DNA from: Flavobacterium frigoris
GTDB lineage: Bacteria > Bacteroidota > Bacteroidia > Flavobacteriales > Flavobacteriaceae
NCBI RefSeq assembly: GCF_900111075.1
Contig: NZ_FOFZ01000001.1
Location: 124,001 to 188,000, forward strand
Reading direction: 5' to 3'
Length of the DNA stretch: 64,000 nucleotides
Shown here: piece by piece, positions 53,901 to 62,700 of the stretch
Layout: each line of letters starts with the position of its first letter
How positions within the stretch are numbered: position 1 is the first letter of the stretch
Position numbers and translations under genes: made by a program
Notes under the pieces: generated by a model
What the model saw: only the letters and a program-made list of their open reading frames with translations
Databases searched by the model: none
What the model was told of the DNA's origin: nothing

Positions 53901-54881
53901 CAATTCCTTTTTAAAAACGGTAACTGATTTTATAATGGATTCTAATTCATGCATCGAATCGCGTTTTTCTTTTGATGGTGAATAACAGAATCCTTCCAGA
54001 AACAACACTCTATTATTTTCTGTGTCAAAAACGGCATAATTAATAAAAGGCCCTGACATGAAATCATTCCTCAATTCCCAGGTTCCCTTAATTTCATACG
54101 TTACTTTTCCGTCCAGTTTAATCTTAAAAAAATAGGGTGCATACGCTTCTTCAGTAATCATATCCGTATCGGGCTCTTTTCCGTGAATGTATAAAGCACC
54201 AATAGAATCCCTGGTTTTAATAATATTTGAAATCAAATTACCCTTGTTTTGTATAGCATTAAGTGGTACTTGATAAATTAATACGCTAGTGTTCCCACTC
54301 ACTAATTCTTTCTTTAGCCAAATAAAATTAGAATCCTGAACCATATATTCATAGTCAGACGGAATGTCTAAGCTGATGTTGAATTTACTGCTAACAACTC
54401 TTGGGTTAAGAAGCGATTTTTTATTAATTCTCTGGCTTTCCACAATTTCTGTCTGCCTTATAATTTGAATTATTTTAGGCGTGTTTTTTTCAATAATATC
54501 TAAAATATCAGCGCTAGTTTTTCCTGAAATATGAAACACATTTTGAGGTGCGGCGTATTGATCTTTCTTTATGACAAAATTATTATTTTTTTCCTTTTTT
54601 ATTATAATAATGTTTCGGCTGTCCACCATAAATCCTTCCATAAGTTTAACCGGATATTGATTTATAGTAAAACGAGGTTCTTCCTGTGGCAATCCAATTA
54701 CCGGAGAAGCAAACTTATTTCTAATGCTGTCTCCTATCTCGCCGTTCCACTCTTGATCATCAATTATAACAGAAATGTTGTTGACCTTTCCTGTAGCTTT
54801 ACGAATACCGTCCCTATTCTCCTTTTTACAAGAAAAAACTAGAACAGAGATCGAGAGTATTAAAAAAAGGGATTTATTCAT
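53898..54881 (-). CDS. DUF4837 lipoprotein
   Basis: The 327-residue protein matches the DUF4837 family of flavobacterial lipoproteins. It has a signal peptide with lipobox VFSC (C18), a short DGIRKATGKVN start and a body with repeated ISVIIDD and DSIGALYIHGKEPDTD-like segments. It is expected in the periplasmic leaflet of a membrane. Its function is unknown. The gene follows the LysM transglycosylase and a LysM remnant in the same direction. Confidence 0.8.
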   Translation of the reverse strand: MNKSLFLILSISVLVFSCKKENRDGIRKATGKVNNISVIIDDQEWNGEIGDSIRNKFASPVIGLPQEEPRFTINQYPVKLMEGFMVDSRNIIIIKKEKNNNFVIKKDQYAAPQNVFHISGKTSADILDIIEKNTPKIIQIIRQTEIVESQRINKKSLLNPRVVSSKFNISLDIPSDYEYMVQDSNFIWLKKELVSGNTSVLIYQVPLNAIQNKGNLISNIIKTRDSIGALYIHGKEPDTDMITEEAYAPYFFKIKLDGKVTYEIKGTWELRNDFMSGPFINYAVFDTENNRVLFLEGFCYSPSKEKRDSMHELESIIKSVTVFKKEL

Positions 54882-54906
54882 TCGAATTGCATTTTGTAAT
54901 AAAATC

Positions 54907-54914
54907 CAAATTTA
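54907..54914 (-). promoter_or_regulatory. -7 element of the DUF4837 gene
   Basis: On the minus strand this reads TAAATTTG, matching TAnnTTTG, 26 bp upstream of the start at 54881. Confidence 0.5.
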
Positions 54915-54929
54915 TAGAAGTTAAACGAG

Positions 54930-55001
54930 TTATCCGCTAATTTTTAACTTCATTCTGGGTTTAATTATTTCATCGCGAATATCGTTCCACTTTTTATACA
55001 T
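54930..55001 (-). pseudogene. Orphan copy of the last LysM repeat (3'-end remnant)
   Basis: On the minus strand, the 23 codons from 55001 to the stop at 54930 read MYKKWNDIRDE, then IIKPRMKLKISG. This matches the last residues of the transglycosylase that ends at 55183 (KKWNGIRDE, KITPGMKLKISG). DNA similarity is obvious, with about 17 of 22 residues identical, and upstream sequence does not match. It is a second truncated 3' end, probably from a lost paralogue or a partial duplication. Confidence 0.7.
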
Positions 55002-55105
55002 TTAACACAATTCAAATAATTAGAATTAAAAAAGGGTTTTATCCAAAACAAAAATTTTTCAATACTGACTATTATAATAAATTTCCTCTTTTTAGTAAAA
55101 CTAAA

Positions 55106-55131
55106 AAAGCAACACTCCTACATGTTGCTTT
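55106..55131 (-). terminator. Rho-independent terminator after the LysM transglycosylase
   Basis: A 9-bp perfect stem (AAAGCAACA at 55106-55114, TGTTGCTTT at 55123-55131) is followed on the minus strand by a T run. It lies 52 bp beyond the stop codon. Confidence 0.8.
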
Positions 55132-55182
55132 AACTTAATCTTTAAATGAGAAAACCAGAACCCAATCAACCCCCTATACCTA

Positions 55183-57213
55183 CTACCCGCTGATTTTTAA
55201 TTTCATTCCTGGTGTGATTTTTTCATCTCGAATACCGTTCCATTTTTTAATATCTGAAATCGTTATCCCCGGATATTTTTTGGCTATGCTATATAAAGAA
55301 TCGCCCTTTTGAACAAAATAATCCTTTGCTATTTTTTTAGTGACTGCAGCGGTTTTGTCTTTCTTTTTGAATGAATCAACCGAGGCTTGCGCCGTATTAA
55401 TAGCAATTTCATTTTTGGACACAATCAAAACCTTACCTAAAACGATAGTATGATCTGACAACTGATTCCATTCTTTTAAATCTGCTAAAGAAGTACCAAA
55501 TTTCTTTGCTATATTTCCAAGGTTGTCTCCCTTTTCAACTGTATATTCAATGTTTTTCAACTCTGGTGTAGAAGCAACAACTTCTTTAGTGTCACTTTCA
55601 GTACCCTTAACTAGTAAAGAACTTCCTAGTTGAATTGAAGCGTTACTAAGGTGATTCCAATCTTTTAATTGTGCTACGCTAACGTTATTTTTTTCAGCAA
55701 TGCTATTTAAATTATCTCCTTTTTGAACACTATAATAATTGGTACTACTAGTAGCAACTGTATCAGTCTTAACTTCTTTTATAGCTTTAACTTCCTTCGC
55801 TACTTTTTTTAGGTCTACAGAAGCAATCTCCGTCCTTGGCTCTTTTTTAACGGTTTGAACAACGCTTTCTGTAGTAATGATTTTTAAACTTTTTCCGTAT
55901 GCAATGGAGTTGCTTCTCAGTCCGTTCCATTTCTTAATTTCGGAAACAGAGACTTCATACTTGTTAGCAATCACTCCAAGATTATCCCCTCGCCTTACTT
56001 TGTAATATTTTGTTTTGGTTTGGGTAACTGTTTTTGTTTCAGTACTGCTTTCATCACTTTTTGCTATAGCTCTTGAATTTCTAAAAGGGTTTTCCTTAAC
56101 GTCTATTTCATGTTGTACATACGCATACATTTTATCTTCATTCGAAACAAACGCTGCTATTTTTTCGGTTGGTAATCTTAAATAATGATTCTCGTCTGTA
56201 TAAAAAGGAATGATATTTAATTTATAAGACGGATTTAGTAGTTGCAATTGCGAAACGGGAACATCTAATAAATCAGCAACTTGCTTGAATGACATTTGCT
56301 TTTTGATCATTATTGTATCCGTGGCAAAGTGCTGTACCACTGCTCTATCTGCTTTTATTCCGTGCTCGTTGTGGTATTCATATAAGTACATCGTTGCTAA
56401 AAAAGCAGGAACATAGCCTTGTGTTTCTTTAGGCAAATACTTTCTAATGTCCCAATAGCTTTGTTTTCCTCCAGATCGTCTGATTGCTTTAGACACATTT
56501 CCGGGTCCTGAATTATACGATGCCAATACCAACTCCCAATCTCCAAATATGGAATACATATTAGACATATACTTTGCAGCAGCAGCGGTCGCATTTAAGG
56601 GATCACTTCGCTCATCAACATATGAATCGATCTTTAGGTTGTATTGCTTCCCCGTTTGATACATAAACTGCCACAATCCGGTGGCTCCCATTCTAGAAAC
56701 TGCCTTCGGGTTTAATGCTGATTCAACAACGGCAAGGTATTTTATCTCTAATGGCACATTTCCTTTGGCGAAAGCCTCTTCGAACATGGGGAAATAATAT
56801 TCTGAAATTGCCATTAATCGTTCAAATGAATGTTTACGGTACTTCAGGAAGGATTTAATCACGTTTTCCAGACTCTGATTGTATTCAATCTTGAAAGGTG
56901 ATTTTGCGTTCATGGCTTCCAATCTTGATTTTAACAACGCTGTAGGCAATTCATAATCTACCTTCGCATCCATATTGATATTTTCAATATCAGAGGTGAT
57001 GTCATTGTACAACTCTAGATTGGTCAATTCCTTCATCCACAAACTGTCTACGCAAGCAGCCATATCGTCTTTTACGAAGGTTTTTTTAATGGAATCTAGG
57101 TACGATAGATTTGTTTCTATACTAACAATTCCTTTGTTTTCTACAAATTGTTGCGAAAACGAAGGAATTGATGTTAATAAAATGAAGGATAGTGATATAT
57201 TTTTTATAGTCAT
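55183..57213 (-). CDS. Membrane-bound lytic murein transglycosylase (MltD-like) with four LysM repeats
   Basis: This 676-residue protein has a signal peptide (about 1-20). An SLT (family 1 transglycosylase) domain spans about 115-290, with catalytic E in VVESALNPKAVSRMGATGLW. Four C-terminal LysM repeats each start Y.V..GD.L..IA (three with GDNL, the last GDSLYSIAKKYPG). It cuts the glycan strand of peptidoglycan in the periplasm and binds it through the LysM repeats. A typical MltD carries fewer LysM repeats. A remnant of its 3' end lies 182 bp downstream. Confidence 0.93.
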   Translation of the reverse strand: MTIKNISLSFILLTSIPSFSQQFVENKGIVSIETNLSYLDSIKKTFVKDDMAACVDSLWMKELTNLELYNDITSDIENINMDAKVDYELPTALLKSRLEAMNAKSPFKIEYNQSLENVIKSFLKYRKHSFERLMAISEYYFPMFEEAFAKGNVPLEIKYLAVVESALNPKAVSRMGATGLWQFMYQTGKQYNLKIDSYVDERSDPLNATAAAAKYMSNMYSIFGDWELVLASYNSGPGNVSKAIRRSGGKQSYWDIRKYLPKETQGYVPAFLATMYLYEYHNEHGIKADRAVVQHFATDTIMIKKQMSFKQVADLLDVPVSQLQLLNPSYKLNIIPFYTDENHYLRLPTEKIAAFVSNEDKMYAYVQHEIDVKENPFRNSRAIAKSDESSTETKTVTQTKTKYYKVRRGDNLGVIANKYEVSVSEIKKWNGLRSNSIAYGKSLKIITTESVVQTVKKEPRTEIASVDLKKVAKEVKAIKEVKTDTVATSSTNYYSVQKGDNLNSIAEKNNVSVAQLKDWNHLSNASIQLGSSLLVKGTESDTKEVVASTPELKNIEYTVEKGDNLGNIAKKFGTSLADLKEWNQLSDHTIVLGKVLIVSKNEIAINTAQASVDSFKKKDKTAAVTKKIAKDYFVQKGDSLYSIAKKYPGITISDIKKWNGIRDEKITPGMKLKISG

Positions 57214-57266
57214 ATTAATGTTGTCAACATCCTTAATTCTAAACGATTAAGGAACCGTTATTTTTA

Positions 57267-57274
57267 CAAACATA
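57267..57274 (-). promoter_or_regulatory. -7 element of the LysM transglycosylase gene
   Basis: On the minus strand this reads TATGTTTG, matching TAnnTTTG, 54 bp upstream of the start at 57213. Confidence 0.45.
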
Positions 57275-57321
57275 ATATGTTATAACTACAAACTTCTATA
57301 AAAATTGTTAAAACTGAGTAT

Positions 57322-58509
57322 CTACTCTAAAATCGCTGCTATTCCTGGCAATACTTTACCCTCCAGCATTTCGAGCATTGCACCTCCACCTGTCGAAACG
57401 TAACTCATTTTGTCCTCAAGACCAAATTGTTTTACTGCCGCTACAGAATCACCACCACCTACAAGAGAAAAAGCTCCTTTTGCAGTAGCAGCTGCTATAT
57501 ATTTACCAAGTTCAATAGTACCATTAGCGAAATTTTCCATTTCAAAAACGCCTAATGGTCCGTTCCAAAGTATGGTTTTAGATTCCATTATTACCTTTTC
57601 GAAATTGGCTAATGATTTTGGGCCAGCGTCCAAACCTTGCCATCCATCAGGAATTTCATTTACGTCAACAATCTTAGTTTCGGCATCATTTGAAAATGCA
57701 TTTGCGGCAACCACATCTACTGGAATATGAATTTGCACTCCTTTCTCTTTAGCCAATCTTAAGATTTCTAGTGCCAATTCTTGTTTGTCATCTTCACAAA
57801 TCGAATTACCAATTTTTCCACCTAAGGCTTTTACAAAAGTAAAGGTCATACCGCCACCAATAATCATGTGGTCTACTTTATCCAAGATGTTTTCAATTAC
57901 CGTAATTTTAGAAGACACTTTTGACCCACCAAGAACAGCCGTTACCGGTTTTTCACTATTTTTCAATACTTTGTTTAAACTCTCTATTTCTTTGGCCAAT
58001 AACAATCCGAAACATTTTTTATTTTCAAAAAACTGGGCAATGATCGTAGTCGAAGCGTGTGCTCTGTGCGCTGTTCCAAAGGCATCATTCACATAAATAT
58101 CTCCTAGTGCTGCTAATTGTTTTGCAAAAGCAACATCTCCCGCTTCCTCTTCACTATGGAAACGTAAGTTTTCCAATAATAAAACGTCGCCTGGCTGTAA
58201 TTTTGCAGCTGCAGCAGTAGCTTGGTCACCCACGCAATCAGAAACGAAATGCACTGGTACTCCAAGAACTTCAGAAGTTATTTTCAAAATATGCTTCAAT
58301 GAGTACTTTTCTTCTACTCCTTTTGGTCTTCCTAGGTGTGACATCAAAATTACGCTTCCTCCTTGCGCTAAGATAGCGTCTATAGTTGGTTTTGCTGCTT
58401 CTATACGCGTAGCATCAGTCACGTTAAAATTTTCGTCTAAAGGCACGTTAAAATCAACACGTATTATTGCTTTTTTATTTTTGAAATCAAAATCGTTTAA
58501 AGTCTTCAT
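57322..58509 (-). CDS. pgk: Phosphoglycerate kinase
   Basis: This glycolytic enzyme makes ATP from 1,3-bisphosphoglycerate and ADP. The signature [10 protein letters not shown] (about 18-27), [10 protein letters not shown] and the C-terminal GGGDSVAA nucleotide loop are intact. The start at 58509 ([13 protein letters not shown]) gives 395 residues, the usual length. The open frame extends to 58551, but this would put the start codon upstream of the -7 element at 58538. Confidence 0.96.
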   Translation of the reverse strand: MKTLNDFDFKNKKAIIRVDFNVPLDENFNVTDATRIEAAKPTIDAILAQGGSVILMSHLGRPKGVEEKYSLKHILKITSEVLGVPVHFVSDCVGDQATAAAAKLQPGDVLLLENLRFHSEEEAGDVAFAKQLAALGDIYVNDAFGTAHRAHASTTIIAQFFENKKCFGLLLAKEIESLNKVLKNSEKPVTAVLGGSKVSSKITVIENILDKVDHMIIGGGMTFTFVKALGGKIGNSICEDDKQELALEILRLAKEKGVQIHIPVDVVAANAFSNDAETKIVDVNEIPDGWQGLDAGPKSLANFEKVIMESKTILWNGPLGVFEMENFANGTIELGKYIAAATAKGAFSLVGGGDSVAAVKQFGLEDKMSYVSTGGGAMLEMLEGKVLPGIAAILE

Positions 58510-58537
58510 CAGGTCTGTTTTTAGTTTAAAAGAATCA

Positions 58538-58545
58538 CAAATATA
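58538..58545 (-). promoter_or_regulatory. -7 element of pgk
   Basis: On the minus strand this reads TATATTTG, matching TAnnTTTG, 28 bp upstream of the start codon at 58509. It supports that start over 58551. Confidence 0.55.
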
Positions 58546-58677
58546 ACGCATTTAGCGTATTTCTAAATTCGAAAAAAACAAAAAAAACGGTTTTACATCA
58601 ACGAAATCGTTGTAATTGAATTCATTATCAGCCTTTCTTTTCCCATACATCAATTGTATGGAATTCCTAAAAATGAC

Positions 58678-58709
58678 AAACTCGACCTATTTTAAAATAG
58701 ATCGAGTTT
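58678..58709 (-). terminator. Terminator hairpin between the SprF-like gene and pgk
   Basis: AAACTCGACCTATTTT (58678-58693) pairs with AAAATAGATCGAGTTT (58694-58709) with a single G-T pair. It is 24 bp after the end of the SprF/PorP-like gene on the minus strand and is followed by GTCATTTTT. Confidence 0.75.
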
Positions 58710-58733
58710 GCAATATCCATGAGACAAATTGTA

Positions 58734-59696
58734 TTAATCGTGCACTGGACTTTGTGTACAAGGACAATTACTGACTCCTTGAAGGAAATCAAATCCTACA
58801 GTAACTACATGTGTTCCGGTATTGTATCCCGCAATCTCATTAAGTGTCATTTGATACGAATATCCAAAATAAAAACCAGACTTCTTGAAACCAGCCATTG
58901 GCCCAAGATTTAATGGCTTTCCTATCTGATCGTTAAGAAAACGATATGAAACTCCGGCCCAATAATAATCATCATCGCGATTGTACTTTCGATACTTTAC
59001 ATTAAGATCCGTACTAGATCTTCCATCACTGGCAAACAATTGATAGTAAACCGATGGTTCAATTTCTGCCCTGTTGTAATTGCTATTCGAGAAAACATAT
59101 CCAGAGTAAATTTGATAATTTATAAGTAGACTAGGCTCAATTTTATTTGACTTATCGATGTTTTTATCTAAGATATTACTGGCATTGAAACTCAAATAAA
59201 AATCCTTGTTTCTATACAATAAACCCACGTCAAAATTGTTGTTAGCATTGTATCTGTTGTTAGTAATATAAGGGTCTGGATCAGTTGGATCAAAGGCACC
59301 TATGTCAATTTTAAAGGTATTAATGTTATAAGACATACCAAAGGATAAGTATTGCTTAGAATAATAATCTAAGATAATATGGTGTGCAAAGGAGACTTTG
59401 GCCCCTGTTTGTCTGGTGAATCCATTTTTATCATTATACACTGAAAAACCAATTCCGGACTGATCTGCTATCCTAAAATCAGCATACAGAGATTGATTTT
59501 CAGGAGCGTCTTTTATGCCTACCCATTGAGTCATACCATTGGCTCTAATTCTAAGGTTGTCACCGATACCAGCAAACGTAGGCGAAATAACAAATGGGTT
59601 ATCGGCCAAGTATTGAGTAGCTACGGGCAAATTTAGCTCTTGGCCGTACCCTGAGGTAACAGCCAAAAGAAAAAATGATATTATAATTTTTTTCAT
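58734..59696 (-). CDS. T9SS-associated outer membrane protein of the PorP/SprF family
   Basis: The 320-residue outer membrane beta-barrel protein has a signal peptide (about 1-19, GYGQ/E). The body has the PorP/SprF family pattern of alternating hydrophobic strands: the PTFAGIGDNLRIRANGMTQW start, DQSGIGFSVYNDKNG and GFKKSGFYFGYSYQM. In gliding flavobacteria the SprF partner is needed to deliver a SprB-type adhesin to the surface, and here it directly follows such a gene (44-bp gap). It therefore probably handles that protein. Confidence 0.9.
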   Translation of the reverse strand: MKKIIISFFLLAVTSGYGQELNLPVATQYLADNPFVISPTFAGIGDNLRIRANGMTQWVGIKDAPENQSLYADFRIADQSGIGFSVYNDKNGFTRQTGAKVSFAHHIILDYYSKQYLSFGMSYNINTFKIDIGAFDPTDPDPYITNNRYNANNNFDVGLLYRNKDFYLSFNASNILDKNIDKSNKIEPSLLINYQIYSGYVFSNSNYNRAEIEPSVYYQLFASDGRSSTDLNVKYRKYNRDDDYYWAGVSYRFLNDQIGKPLNLGPMAGFKKSGFYFGYSYQMTLNEIAGYNTGTHVVTVGFDFLQGVSNCPCTQSPVHD

Positions 59697-59740
59697 TGTA
59701 CTAATTTTATATCGTGAGAATAGGGTTATTACTTTGCTGC

Positions 59741-62700
59741 TTATCTATAAAGCGTAAAGTGACCTACAAATTCGCGTGCATCCTTCTCATTTTTAAGTTT
59801 TAAAACATACCAATAATCTCCCGAAGGTAGTTCGTTTCCGTTGTATTTACCATCCCAAGACTGTCCTTGTCTGAAAGTACCCAGTTTTCGTCCGTAACGA
59901 TCATAAACATAGAAGGACAAGTCCTTGTAATTTTCGGTATTAGTAGGAGTCCATGTTTCATTAGAACCATCCCCGTTAGGCGTAAACACATTCGGGATCT
60001 TGATATCAATAAATTCAAACGGTCTCGTTGCCGAAGCCACACAACCATACACATCCGTGACCGTGACCGTATAATCACCAGAACGATAGTAAATATATGT
60101 ATTGGAACCTCCAGTAGATTCACCGTTAAAAGTATATTGATATCCTCCAGAACCTCCAGTAGCCGTAGCAACAATCTCATTCAATCCACCATCAGCAATT
60201 GAAACTGCTAAAGGCTGAACAACATCAATCTGGAAATAGTTAGAATCTTTTTCACAACCATTACTATGTCTCGCTCTAATAAAGTGATTTCCTGGTGGTA
60301 CATCAGAAAATACCGGACTCATTTTATAAACTAAAGGACTTGGTGCAATTCCGTCTAAAACTAATGCGTAATCAACATCCGCAGGATCGGTAATACTTGC
60401 ATCGACAGTCACCGTTACCGTATTACTAGCTGCGTTATTAAAGCAACCATACTCTACTGTCGCAACTGGTGCTAGTTTCACTGATGGAGCCATTGTTACA
60501 AGCCATTCTATAGTACAATCATTGGCATCTTTGATATAAACGGTATGTTCTCCTCCTACTAATCCAGAAAACGAAAATATAGTTTGCGTTGAAGTCCCAG
60601 TAGTATAAGTTCCATTCACATCATCTAAACTTACACTATATGGAGCGGTTCCTTCAGAAATATCAATATCAAAAGCACCGTCTTTATCTCCAAAACAAAT
60701 TTCGTCAGCTACAGAACCCGGTACTGTAACAACACTTAATGAATTTGGTTCAAAAATTTCGACTCCAGTCATATAAACATAACAACCATTTTCATCTTGT
60801 GCAATTAAATCATATAAATCAGGTTTCAGATTTTCAAAAATATTAACATCAAAAAACTGATTTAAATTAGGTGAAATAGCATATTTTATAATTCCTGTTC
60901 CACCAGCAGCCGTTACAATAATTTTACCATTACCCTCTCCGGCACATGAAACATTAACGGTGGTAGGCACTGCAGTAAGAGCTGTTGCTGGTTCTTTAAT
61001 TTCAATCATAGTAGACCTCACAGGGCCACAATCTACACCACTAGTTACCTCCACTTCATAAAAACCTGCCGCTAATTTCGTGAAGTTTCCTGGCGTGGTT
61101 TGAGTAGCGGTTGTAGTTATATCAACACCCGATTTAAATAATGTGTACACATAGTTCCCAAGACCTCCTTGCGCTGTAGCCACAATCACACCTGTCAAAC
61201 CATCAGTACAATTGACCACTGCATTTCTTACATCTAGATTAATTACCAATGTAGGCAATGGATCAATTTTAATATCATTAGAAACATAGCTTACACAATC
61301 ATTAGCATCTTTTACATAGTAACGATACGTTCCCACAGGTACCGAAATTAGTACTGATGGATTAAATGGTGCCGAAGGACTAGTAAATGCGGCATCTACA
61401 CTGTATGTATAGGGCGCTGTTCCTCCAGTTGCCGTTAAGGTTAGTGTCGATTGAGTTAAACACGTTTGGGTAGTTGCAACTACTAAACTCGCTTTAACGA
61501 CAGTTGGCTCATCAATTTTAATAGGCGCTGATACTGTAGAACAAGTCCAAGAATCAGATACTTTCACTTGATAACTTCCAGCACCCAGATTAGGGAATGT
61601 ATTGGCTGCTTGTGGTCCGTTACTCGTTACGGTGCCATCAGCCAAAGTAGTGATCAAAGTATATAAATAATCACCTGAACCCCCTGTTGGTGTACCCACT
61701 GTAATTATTTCGCTAGTATCTCCGTAGCAACTTACAAGCAGTGGACCCGTTGTTGTCGTGAAAGTAATAAGCGTTGGGTTTGCCAATGGAACATTTACTG
61801 GATCTACACAACCTTTGCTGTCTTTTACATTTATCGTGTACCCACCAGCCGTTAAGCCTGTATACTCAGTTACATCAGAATAAGGACCTACTGGTGTACC
61901 ATCTTTAATTAATTGGTATTCATAACCTCCAGGCCATCCACCGGTAGCCGTCACTGAAATCGAACCATCGTTGTTACCTGAGATACAAGTAATTTGAGTA
62001 TGCGTTTCGGTAATATCTAAAACTTCCGTTGGTCCATTAATGGTAAAACTAGTAGACACTGTACAATAAGGAGAATCAACCAATATAGCATCAACTGTAT
62101 ACACACCAGATTTTAAACCTGTAATATTTGCTGTTACTCCTGTACTTGTTCCAGCATCTATTGTAGCACCCATAGCGTCTTTAACCGTATAATCAAATAT
62201 TCCTGCTTGATCTAGATCTGTAGCACTAATTACTCTGTCAGTGAAAGTGATTGTTGCGCTTCCGTCCGTATCTGCAAAACACTTAAGATCTACAACATTA
62301 GAAGCTTTAAGTTCAAAAGTATTTGGGTTGTTTACATAATGCGTCGTTTGCGTGCTACAACCTGTAGCAGGATTAGTCACTGTAATAAAATAATTACCAA
62401 TTGGTAATGCATCTACTCCACTGAAAACCCCATTATTATTAGAACGGCTATAAACAGTGCCTACTACTGCACCCACAACATCTTCTACTTTATAATCTAA
62501 AACTGGTGCAGGCGATCCAGTAACAGTAACAGTTACTGAAATCTCCTCATCATTTGTACAAGTAATTGCTCTAGTGACGGCAACCGTTGCTTTATCAATT
62601 CCTACAAAGGCATTAATCACAGCACTGGTTGTTCCCACGCATCCTTTATCATCATAGACATTCACGGTATAAGTTCCTCCTAATAAATCGGATTCGGTAT

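Noticed and set aside
58510-58551. Upstream start for pgk
   Set aside because: The 14 extra codons overlap the -7 element at 58538-58545, so the transcript would not contain that start codon.
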